Both the position numbers and the translations under genes were made by a program. Under the pieces are notes generated by a model that was not told the DNA's origin, did not search any database, and saw only the letters and a program-made list of their open reading frames with translations. Below are positions 40,198 through 49,536 of a stretch of 64,000 nt of DNA, piece by piece (within the stretch, counting starts at the first letter, position 1; every line of letters starts with the position of its first letter). The stretch lies in the NCBI RefSeq assembly GCF_001761485.1, contig NC_090774.1, positions 868,001 to 932,000 of the forward strand. The letters are read 5' to 3'. This stretch comes from Yarrowia lipolytica (taxonomy: Eukaryota; Ascomycota; Dipodascomycetes; Dipodascales).

Positions 40198-43100
40198 ATG
40201 GGAGTCTCTAAAACACATCCGCCAATGCCCACGCTCAAGGACTCGTACACGCTGTGGGCCAACCAGATGGCGGTCAGCACGCCGTCGTCGCCGCCACAGC
40301 AAAACAGCGTCTTTGGCCAGGGCAGTGACTCGTCGCTGAGGTCGACTCTGGGCCTGCGCAAACGGCGGGACAAGCGAGCGTCCGTATCGTCGCTGTCGTC
40401 GCCCACCCGCTCCATGTCGGTGCGCCGGACCGCGAGCGCCTCCATGGGCCCTCCGTCAATCTCAAACGGGACTAATGGCACTCTTCATCCCTCGCCTCCA
40501 AAGCGTAACGCCTCACTGCATATTGCCAAAGTTAAATCTGCTTCAGACGACAACACTGTGAACGGAACCTCTCTGCCAGGCTACCTCCAAAACTCCGCAT
40601 CCCACGCCCGGGTGCCGTCCAACTCGTCGTTCAACTTTTCCCAGCACTCGCGCACCCCGTCAGACGTGTTTGCGCCAGACCACATTTCGCTCCACCAAAA
40701 GACTGACAGCATGTCGTCCAACGACCTGGACACGCTAGAGCAGCTGGTCCAGCCAGACCTGTCCATGCCAGAAAAGGCCACCGCGTCGCTGGACCAGCTC
40801 TACAACATGCTGGCCGAGCGCACCGTGCAGCTCTCACACAACTCGTACCAAAACACCCAGCTGTGGGCTATGGTCAATAAGCAACGGCAGATGATTCTGG
40901 ACCTGCAACGGGACCTCGACAGCTCGCTGGAAGTGAACGCCCGATACAAGCGGAGGCTTCTGAGAGCCACGGGAGAGCGAGACAGCACAAACGCCACCGC
41001 CAGCAAAGACACCAGCTCAACAAACGCCACCACAAACGCGTCACCTCCCCCTACAGCAACCAACACATCCACAGGTAACTCCATCCCTGGGAATGCCTCC
41101 AGTACCGCAAACGGCAGTGTAACTACCGTGGTTCCAACCACTGCCGCCACATCGGCCGTGTCATCTTCTCTGCCACCACAATCTGACGACAATAATTCCA
41201 CTACTGCCACCTCTGCAAAGAGCGCCGTAAGCTCCACCCCTTCGCCCAACGGATCGACATCCTCTGTCGCCACATCCATCAACAACACCAGCGCCGGCAG
41301 TAACAATGGAGGCGCAACCACAGCTGCCTCCAAGCACATTCCCCAACCCATCGTGCCCCTGCCCTACCCCTTGCCAGCAGTCTCGTCGGCTAGAGAACCC
41401 AAGGGCTTTTCGTTTGAGGAGGACCGCGACAACAGCAAGACGCACCGCAAGACCAAATCAGACACGCTCAATGATGACTCATTTCTGGTACCGGAAAAGT
41501 CGCCGTCTCGAGACCCCCGTCTGCGCTCCAAAAAGAGCATGGCCTCCGTCGTGTCTTCTGACGACAACACCCTAGGCGCCGTGTCCATGTCTAAATCTGC
41601 ATCTATGGGTGCGGCGGCTGCTCCCACTACTCCGTCGCTACCTCCTCCTGCGCTGGCTCCCGAACCTATCACTCTGTACGTCAAGCCCACAGAGTTGTCT
41701 ACGATTCGTGTGGATGTGGCCTCCTCACTAGGTGTGGCCCGCAAGAAGGACACCCCAGTGGTCGTGCTGTCTGTGTCGGACAGAGCCACTTCGAAGGTTT
41801 TATGGCGATGCAGCAAGGAATATAATGCCTTTGTTGCTCTGGACAATGCCATTGCTCCCCAGATTCCATCCTTCAAAACGAAAATCCCCGACCGGTCGCT
41901 CTTCACGTCACACGCCCCCGCTAGAGTCGATATTCGAAAGGATCAGCTCAATGGCTGGTTTGGTTCGCTGTTGGCTATTCCCAGACTGCCTTCTTCTGCT
42001 GCTCAGACACTGTGCGAGTTTCTGTCTACTAACACCATCGACCCTCTGGATGTGCCTGATGGAGATGCCCGTAAGGAGGGCTTCCTCACTAAACGAGGCA
42101 AGTCGTTTGGTGGCTGGAAACTGCGGTACTTTGTGCTGGATGGACCCATGCTCAACTACTATGAGTCGCCCAACGGGCCCCATCTTGGTGCTATTCGGCT
42201 CTACAATGCCCGAATCGGACGGCAAACACAGGAAGAGGACTCCAACTCCGAGGACGCGTACCGACATGCCTTTCTGGTCATGGAGCCCCGCAAGAAGGAC
42301 TATGTTCGGCACGTGCTGTGTGCTGAAAACGACCGCGAGCGAGATGACTGGATTGAGGCGCTTCTTGAGTTTGTGACGCTGCCCGAGCCGGAGTCGCCCA
42401 TCAAGTCCATTCATTCACCAGCCATCACCACCGTCCCCACCAACACCAGCACTCTCAACGCCTACGGAGAATCCATCTACGATGAGTATTCTGAGGCCCC
42501 CACCCCCACGCTTCCCACAACTGAGGCTATTGATTCTGTCATGGAGTCACAAATAGGCACTGGTCTGGGTATTGATGTCGGTAGCAGTGAGACTGTTGGT
42601 AGTGGTAATGGCAGTGGAACACGCATCAACACCGGTTCTGGGGTGGTTACTAGCTCTTCGAACAGCCGCATTTCAGCCCCCATTGCGTCGGAGCCCATCC
42701 AGAACCTGCAGAAGTGGGGTTACAAATACTCGCCGTCTTCCCAGTCGCTCAACGCACAACTCCAGAACGACGGAATCGACGACCACGTGAGTCTCTCCCC
42801 CAACCACAATATACACTCTACTCCTATCCAGGCTCCCGTTCCCGAGGTCAAAGAGAAGAAGAAGTTCTTCCTGTTCCGAAAGGGAAACTCGGACCGCCAG
42901 CATCAGCAGCAACAGCAGCACACGTCGACACCCGAGTACCTGCAGTCGGTGCTTGAGGCTGAGGGCATGATTCAACGTGAGGAGCGACCTACCACCCCGT
43001 CGCTCACCACGCCCACACAGTCACAGTTCGACGGCAATGACTACCACCAGGGTGGCGTGTTTGGAGTTCCCTTGCTGCAGGCGATTGAGTCGTCTAGCAA

Positions 43101-43686
43101 GGATATTGACGGCCATGTAGTGCCGTCGGTTGTCTGGCGATGCATCCAATACCTGGACGATCAGAAAGCGCATTTCGAAGAAGGTATTTTCCGACTCTCC
43201 GGTTCAGCATCCGCCATTCGAATTCTCAAGGCCCGCTTCAACGACCATTACGACATTGATTTGGTGTCGGATTCGTCGACGGTGTTTGATGTACATGCAG
43301 TAGCCGGTCTACTGAAACTGTTTCTGCGGGAGATGCCGTCTCTGATTCTGACGCAGCAGCTGTCGCCGGCGTTCCGACGGGCCATGGAGATTCCGGACAT
43401 CGTGAATCGAATCTACGAGCTCAAAACGCTCGTCAAGCAGCTCCCCGCCGAGTCGCGTGACCTGCTGTTTGTGCTGGCACAGTATCTGTGCAAGATCATC
43501 GAGCACCAGGATTACAACAAGATGAACCTGCGCAACGTCGGAATCGTCTTTTCGCCAACGGTTAACGTGCCCGCTGGCATTTTCGTGCTGTTCCTCACAG
43601 ACTTTGATTGCATTTTCGGAGACGCTCAGCCCCGCACGGACATTAATAGAAAGTTGCAGGACTTTCCACAGGCTTTATTGGGTTAA
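40198..43686 (+). CDS. BEM3: Rho GTPase-activating protein Bem3 (PX-PH-RhoGAP)
   Basis: 1162 residues from an ATG in CACCATGGG context. The N-terminal 480 residues are Ser/Thr/Asn-rich with one short coiled coil (about 225-255, QRQMILDLQRDLDSSLEV). A PX domain follows at about 488-625 (AFVALDNAIAPQIPSFKTKIP), a PH domain at about 626-725 (KEGFLTKRGKSFGGWKLRYF to DDWIEALLEF), and a RhoGAP domain at about 950-1140. The RhoGAP part has the arginine finger in EEGIFRLSGS and the conserved MNLRNVGIVFSPTVNVP. Bem3 turns off Cdc42 at sites of polarised growth, with membrane targeting by PX and PH; in this dimorphic yeast it should affect budding and hyphal growth. The domain order equals that of S. 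cerevisiae Bem3. Confidence 0.95.
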   Translation: MGVSKTHPPMPTLKDSYTLWANQMAVSTPSSPPQQNSVFGQGSDSSLRSTLGLRKRRDKRASVSSLSSPTRSMSVRRTASASMGPPSISNGTNGTLHPSPPKRNASLHIAKVKSASDDNTVNGTSLPGYLQNSASHARVPSNSSFNFSQHSRTPSDVFAPDHISLHQKTDSMSSNDLDTLEQLVQPDLSMPEKATASLDQLYNMLAERTVQLSHNSYQNTQLWAMVNKQRQMILDLQRDLDSSLEVNARYKRRLLRATGERDSTNATASKDTSSTNATTNASPPPTATNTSTGNSIPGNASSTANGSVTTVVPTTAATSAVSSSLPPQSDDNNSTTATSAKSAVSSTPSPNGSTSSVATSINNTSAGSNNGGATTAASKHIPQPIVPLPYPLPAVSSAREPKGFSFEEDRDNSKTHRKTKSDTLNDDSFLVPEKSPSRDPRLRSKKSMASVVSSDDNTLGAVSMSKSASMGAAAAPTTPSLPPPALAPEPITLYVKPTELSTIRVDVASSLGVARKKDTPVVVLSVSDRATSKVLWRCSKEYNAFVALDNAIAPQIPSFKTKIPDRSLFTSHAPARVDIRKDQLNGWFGSLLAIPRLPSSAAQTLCEFLSTNTIDPLDVPDGDARKEGFLTKRGKSFGGWKLRYFVLDGPMLNYYESPNGPHLGAIRLYNARIGRQTQEEDSNSEDAYRHAFLVMEPRKKDYVRHVLCAENDRERDDWIEALLEFVTLPEPESPIKSIHSPAITTVPTNTSTLNAYGESIYDEYSEAPTPTLPTTEAIDSVMESQIGTGLGIDVGSSETVGSGNGSGTRINTGSGVVTSSSNSRISAPIASEPIQNLQKWGYKYSPSSQSLNAQLQNDGIDDHVSLSPNHNIHSTPIQAPVPEVKEKKKFFLFRKGNSDRQHQQQQQHTSTPEYLQSVLEAEGMIQREERPTTPSLTTPTQSQFDGNDYHQGGVFGVPLLQAIESSSKDIDGHVVPSVVWRCIQYLDDQKAHFEEGIFRLSGSASAIRILKARFNDHYDIDLVSDSSTVFDVHAVAGLLKLFLREMPSLILTQQLSPAFRRAMEIPDIVNRIYELKTLVKQLPAESRDLLFVLAQYLCKIIEHQDYNKMNLRNVGIVFSPTVNVPAGIFVLFLTDFDCIFGDAQPRTDINRKLQDFPQALLG

Positions 43687-44114
43687 TTAATTGATAATGA
43701 TGGTATTGATGTATTGTAATTGCTAGAACAAAGTACTTGTAGGAGTATATATATGTGCACTACATGTGCTTGCTAGTTTTTCCCACTACTCGTAGTTATT
43801 AGGGCCTCGTTTTATATATCGTACAAGTATATATGGTGAGTATCAGACAGCAGCTGTAGTCATATTACAAGCAGTTACAAGTACAAGTGCGTACTGTACA
43901 GTACAGTATGTGCTGTAGTGTGTACTCGTACTCTCAATCTCGAGAATAATAAATGTATTAGTACAGAAGTTTCCTCCACCAAATTATGTTGCGCGGTATA
44001 ATGCCGGTTAATAACGCCAAAAGATACCAACCAAACGGTTGCAGTTAACTAGCGATGTTAACTCAACGAACTTATCCTGATGTCCCCACTCGCGCTACAG
44101 TACTTGCAGCATCC
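43687..44114. other. short convergent spacer
   Basis: 3' regions of BEM3 and the HMG-box gene. It contains tatatat runs (43745, 43815) and a TACTGTACAGTACAGTA cluster near 43890-43910. No gene seen. Confidence 0.5.
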
Positions 44115-44831
44115 TTATTTACGTCCGCCAATAGCAAGGTTGTCCTGCTCGTACAGATCCTTGACCTCGCCGAAAATCTTTAGCAGACGGGAAGCGTTGG
44201 ACTCGTTCTTCTTCTTGGCGAGATCGTTGTAGTGCTGCTTCTTGGACTCGGGAAGAGCGGACCACTCGGCGATCGTGGACTTGAGCTTGTTGTCCTCCAA
44301 GACTCGAGTCTGGTCCTTGAGTGCCTCTGCCAGGTACACGTTGAGACCGGACAGCTTGGGGTATCTGATGGTCTTGTAGTCGTACTTATCGTACACATTG
44401 CCCTCTTCAGAGGCGTCGGGGCCGTATTGTCTAGCAATCTCAGCCTTCTCAGAGTCGGACATAGCGGAGTACCGCTTGGCAAGCTCGGGCAACTTGGTAC
44501 CAGGGTTCTCCTTGGACTCGGACTTGAGCCAAGCGGTGTAAGGGGGAAGACGGTCTCGGTTGGAGTTGTAGAGGATATGTCGTCGCAGAAGTCGCACGCG
44601 GTCCATGTTGAGGGTGTCGGCCTCCGTCTCGAAAAGTCGGGTCATCTCGGTCTTGTTGAGCTTGCCGTATTTGCCTCGGTCCTCCTTGGTAGCCTTGTAG
44701 GGAGTCACCTTGGGGGCCTTCTTAGCAGCCTTCTTGGCAGTCGTGGGAGCCTTAGCCTTGGATGCCTTGGTCTTAGTGGCAGCCTCCTTGAAGAGCGCCG
44801 AGAATGTAGAGAAGGGTCGGGCGAATTTCAC
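44115..44831 (-). CDS. MHB1: mitochondrial HMG-box DNA-packaging protein (second exon)
   Basis: An open frame of 238 codons carries a mitochondrial-type N-terminus (KFARPFSTFSALFKEAATKTKASKAKA), an Ala/Lys-rich linker and two HMG boxes: about 95-155 (LPPYTAWLKSESKENPG) and about 160-225 (YPKLSGLNVYLAEAL to WSALPESKKQHYNDLAKK). This matches the Abf2/TFAM type, known in Yarrowia as Mhb1, which compacts mitochondrial DNA. There is no ATG at the start: the frame begins TGAAATTC right after TGTTAACCCAG, a Yarrowia-style fused branch point (TTAAC) and 3' splice site (CAG). A short first exon must therefore lie upstream, and the ATG itself may be split by the intron (A plus TG AAA). I could not place the 5' splice site with confidence. 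Coordinates given are the exon seen. Confidence 0.85.
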   Translation of the reverse strand: MKFARPFSTFSALFKEAATKTKASKAKAPTTAKKAAKKAPKVTPYKATKEDRGKYGKLNKTEMTRLFETEADTLNMDRVRLLRRHILYNSNRDRLPPYTAWLKSESKENPGTKLPELAKRYSAMSDSEKAEIARQYGPDASEEGNVYDKYDYKTIRYPKLSGLNVYLAEALKDQTRVLEDNKLKSTIAEWSALPESKKQHYNDLAKKKNESNASRLLKIFGEVKDLYEQDNLAIGGRK

Positions 44832-47108
44832 TGGGTTAACATGGGAAAGAATGAAGATGGTAGAAGAGTCAGTTGTTCAATGCGTGGCACAGAAATAGCA
44901 ATGATACTGGTTGAGGCAGTTGCAGGAGACACAGACAAGTCGATGGTCCTGAAGGTGATCACACCGATGAACAAACGGTCATAGCTAGTTGAAAAGTACC
45001 TTAATCGACGCGTCAGATGAATGTATCATGTTCAGATTCATGCTCGGGCTCAACGTTAGCTTCAGCACGTAGCCTACACTCCAGAATCAAATGGTTCCTT
45101 TCATCTCTGCATTGTCTCAATTGTCACAATGTGAGTAGATGAGGCCACAACGTGTTCCAAGTGGCAAAGAACCACATCTAGCAGCCTCCAAGGTTCAATT
45201 ACTACCGCCAGTTGCCTTTAGCTGTCGTACACCAGATACTGCAACCGAGTGAAGCAACAGTGGTTCATAACTTGCCCCGTATCATGCTTTCAACCTCTAT
45301 TACCACGTAACAACCAAGTCGCAGATATCGCACAATCCGGTTTAGTGCAGCTTTCTGCAGTGTTCGCGGCAGCTCCATCCATCTCCAATAGTACTCACTC
45401 ATCTTGTGTGTGTTGTGTTGGTAAAGAAAGAGCACACTGGAGCAGTTCAGCCCAATGTTTTTGGTTTGTGATACCCTAACCCCCTGCCTGCAGCTGGTCG
45501 AACGGGGGGAGAGGGCGTGATGAGCGCGTTCGAGAGAGATTGAGATATGGAAGAAAGAATGGTTTGGTTGGATAGCTCCTCTTGTGAGATTTAAGTCTTT
45601 ATATTCTCACTGTATATATTCCCCATCCGGTATGATACTATTTCTTTGGTGTTTGGTCTGCCAGTTGAGGCATTGTCTATTCAACCTAAAATCCCCACTG
45701 CGTGGGTCTCGATGTTTGATTACGAATATGAGATGCACAGCAATTGAAAATGCGAAGAGTAACGGAGCAAAAGTGAGCCCTCGAATCACAGTGGAGTACG
45801 AAGGCTTGCTACTGGGGAAGTTCGGACATAAAATTGATGTAAATTGACGGAGAATTGGCCGATTGAAATGCTGGTGGGACTGGAGAAACCGCCTTGAGCA
45901 GAGCTACACGTGGGTATCGCCCAATCATCGTGTCCACAACAACATTGGGCATTTTGAGAGTCTTCAAACCCACATTTTATTATGAAACAGCTACTTTACA
46001 ATACTGGTATTCTCACACGAGTGGTCACGCGATTCTGCTAATAGCACGGAGTTTATTTGCTGTTTCAAACTGTGTCGTCTTCGACGTGAAGTGGGTGGAG
46101 GGGAGAATGGTGTTGGTTGGAGCGTTGTGTGGCGTATTGATGCTCCACCGACTGATTTTTTGCTTTGGGGTGTTTTTCTGAGCCAGAAATGCCGTCCGGG
46201 TTGTCCAAACAACAGCTTTAGTTGGCCAGTGTTATATTTGGGGTTCGGTGTTTAGTTGCTGAGTATTGGCGTCGTTCTTTTGTTGAGCTACAGTATTTAG
46301 TTAAGTCCAGTCTTCTTTTGTTAAATAGTTGAGTTGCGGTTTTGTTTAGTTGTTGAGAGAAGCTACTGTAAGTGAACAGAACCTTCAAAAGCAGCTGCTG
46401 AACCCCAAATGTGTGTTTGAATACTGTAACGACGTACAACTCACGTCAAAGGATGTAACGTACTGTACCGAAACTAGCGACTTCCTGGTGGGCACTTGGT
46501 CCACATCAGAAAGAGCCCCCAAAACACTCCAATCAGTCACCACCAACATGTTTTGGTTACTCCGCTACAAGTAGCTGTTAAAACAACCAACAATTGTAGA
46601 AATTGGAAGCACGTTTCTTCTTCAACTTCATGAGCACCATCTACGACGACCAATGGTATATTGCGTACAGTATGTACTGTACCAGGGCCTGGCAGCTCTA
46701 TGTTGACGACAATTGATTGTTTAGCATACATTCCAGAGTTTGTCAAACTGCTGAACACAGTCCTTTGAACCTCAGACGCAATAATAATGAAGTTCCTGAG
46801 CCAATAAAATATGATTAATGAAACATCTGTATGCTTCGGCTGCTATCTGTCTACCTCCATCGTCACATGAGAGTAGGGAACCACCTCAATCTTCCAAGCT
46901 AAGTACTGACCCATAACTACTTACATTTATTTTAATACGATCCTCCCCCCAGCTATGGTCTTCTGGTTGTTGGCCAGAAGGGTCGGGGGGTGGCATCGTC
47001 GATCTCCTGTTTTCAGAAAATATCTGAGCTACAAACGTGATGTCGCAGTTTGGGAGTCTCGGAAGCCCTCGGGAGGCGAATGAAGAAGGCAACTGAGTCT
47101 TCAAATGT
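44832..47108. other. 2.3-kb region: 5' part of HMG-box gene, then gene-poor DNA
   Basis: The first 200-300 bases should contain the intron and first exon of the HMG-box gene. Beyond that no gene is convincing. TTAGTTG/TTGTTTAG words repeat at 46225-46365, and CTACAAGTAG lies at 46565-46574. Confidence 0.45.
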
Positions 47109-49163
47109 TTGTTCTTTACCCCTCTGCCTCGAGCATTCTATCTCTTTGCCAGGCTTGTAGCAGTCCCTCATTATAGCATACCCTCGGTTGGAGGGTCAAT
47201 TCAGCTATCACCTCCAGTCACTCACTTCATCTTGAATTGGTCTCTCTTTACTGTAATTCCTTTCTTGAGTTTTTATGTCACTTCTGCCGACGTCACTGGC
47301 AACCCAGGTCTCTGAAACAGCTTTCGTACCCTCAAGCCCCATCCCCATGCCGATGTTTTGGTTGACCAGCTCAAGATATATGCTGATGGTACATCCCACG
47401 AAGAGGAGAATCTCTGTATACGTAGGATATATCCTAGAGTTCACTGTGATCATTGCCCAAGGTCACTCCTGCCCAGATTGTTGCTGACCTCGCCCTGAAC
47501 CACAACTTTGCCAAGTACAACTATGTCTTGACCTATGGACCCCAGAATTGATGGGAAGCCATGTTTGTAGACAACGTCCGGAGAATTTATGAGGCCTTGG
47601 ACTGGCGTCTCATCTTCCTTGAGGCTCCTCCTCAAAACGCTCAAAAGTACGGATCTGACATGAACGCAGTCTATCGACTTTGGGATTCCCAGGAGGTTGC
47701 TTGGTTCAAAGAAGAGCAAGACGGCGTTCAAATGATTATCCATTGGCCTCCGTCAGTTTCGTGTCAGCAGGCTCGAACTGCAATTGAAGTACCCATTTGC
47801 AATACCCACCTCTGCTTATGTTTCGGAGACTACTTCGGGGACTGCTAGGACTGATCCTGCCTTAAATTCAGATTCAGCTTCTAACCCAGCCCCTTCCTTT
47901 ACTCATACGGAGACCCAGCTACTTCGTCTGAAGACTCTAGTTCCAACAGCCGATCTCCTTCTTCTACATCAGTCTTTGATACTTCTCTCTCCGCCACTTC
48001 CGCGTCTAGTGTTCCCGTGTCAAGTGCTCCCTCTTTCTACGACAGCCGGGTCCACCTCACGCAATTCCACAGCTTCCAGGTCAAGTCTTTCAACCCAATC
48101 TAGCATCATTGTAACCCCAACATCAGCTGGATCTTCAATTAGTTCAAACGCTACTGCTACTGATCCTGCACCAACTCCCATCTCTTCAGCCCCTGACCCT
48201 GACATGGTTGCCCTCGATAGGATACTCCGTGCTGCTACTGACTTTTTCTCTAATATTTCGTCTCAATTGCCTAACTCTTACGAAATTCAACAGACAATCG
48301 AAGAAGTCCTTGTCTTCATTTCTGTTTTGGTTAACAGAGCAGCGACTCTTCCGACTCTTCTCTGCCCCCAGTACCCTCTGCCACCACCTCCCAGTTCAAT
48401 TCCTCGTTCATGCCTCCACCTCTAAGACTAGCCAATTGCAATGTTCTCTCACCTTCACTTCTGGTTGAAAGACTCACCAGGCTCAACACTAAGACTTCCT
48501 CTGTCCTTAGGAGCCAGACAACTGGTTCAGGCAGCGATTGTCACGTTTACTCCTGAATCGTTTGCAGATACTCGCACGCAAAATTGAAGCCACTGCTCCT
48601 CTTTCTTCTGCAAACTTCTCTTCAACAACTGCAAGCTCTCAGTGAGCAACTTGAGTCTTGGTTGGATCAGGCAAAGAGCTCAGAAACGCTTCTAAGGCTG
48701 ATTCTATCTCCGACGCTTCCGGTGATGTTTGTAATTGTTCTGACTCCGGCCACGTTTCCAACGGTTCTGAGATTTCTGCTTCTAATGGCCAGCAAACCGG
48801 TGGTATATCTGGTGTCTCTAACAAGGCTTCAAGCGGCTTCAACTAACTCGCCTTCCGACTCCAATTCGTTCTTGAACTATCACCAGCCTCGACAAGAAAC
48901 TGTATAATACTGCTCCCGCAGGCTCTCCGGCCTTGGTATCAATCCACGGAGAGGTCGAACTCGCAAACGTGCACCAAAACCTGTCGACGTCCGATGGGAT
49001 GTGAATCATCACGCGCGTTGACATACTATACTGGCAATAGAACAATACACTCAAGCAGATGATATTTGGTACCAGTACATGAACGACCTCCCTGAATCTA
49101 TATGACACAAAAATTTATCCATTTTTTTCACACCTTTCCTGTTTCTGCCTACCTCAACCCGTT

Positions 49164-49207
<44 letters not shown>
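47109..49207 (+). pseudogene. decayed A-tailed segment (retrocopy or LINE-like remnant)
   Basis: Protein-like pieces run on the + strand in changing frames: HADVLVDQLKIYADGTSHEEE, then TPAQIVADLALNHNFAKYNY, then VRRIYEALDWRLIFLEAPPQ, a Ser/Thr/Pro-rich middle (about 47850-48200), DMVALDRILRAATDFFSNIS, and a basic end GRTRKRAPKPVDVRWD followed by YTQADDIWYQYMNDLPESI. It ends in 43 consecutive A at 49165-49207. The A tail at the downstream end of a spliced-looking coding remnant suggests reverse transcription of an mRNA or of a LINE such as Ylli (known from this species). I see no reverse transcriptase and no target-site duplication, so the source is unknown. Many frame breaks show age, yet the long pure A run looks young. 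Confidence 0.5.
49165..49207 (+). repeat. 43-nt poly(A) tract
   Basis: An uninterrupted run of A, followed by a small direct repeat TTGATGCATG C TTGATGCATG. Confidence 0.95.
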
Positions 49208-49209
<2 letters not shown>

Positions 49210-49536
49210 TCTATTTGATGCATGCTTGATGCATGAATAATGCACAAACGACATTATCAGCGTATCTCAATCTTTTTCTTCCCCTTACACCGAAACTGGG
49301 TGATAAACGACATTCTGACCGCAATTAGGACGAAAACGGGATCCACTAGGCCCCCTGACTTGTCTGTTATTGTATATACGGCTCCCTTGCTTCGGGGTGA
49401 CCCAAACTGCCCTCCTCCACCGACTCTGAGTCGCGAAAGCAGAGCCTTAGGTCACGTTTCTGGCCACCAAACCACGTTTCCATAACTATCACTGCGTCAT
49501 ATTTCCAACATATCTCTGACGACCAACCTAACGGAT
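49208..49536. other. spacer between A-tailed segment and SKI2 relic
   Basis: Begins with the small TGATGCATG direct repeat. Nothing else recognised. Confidence 0.4.
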
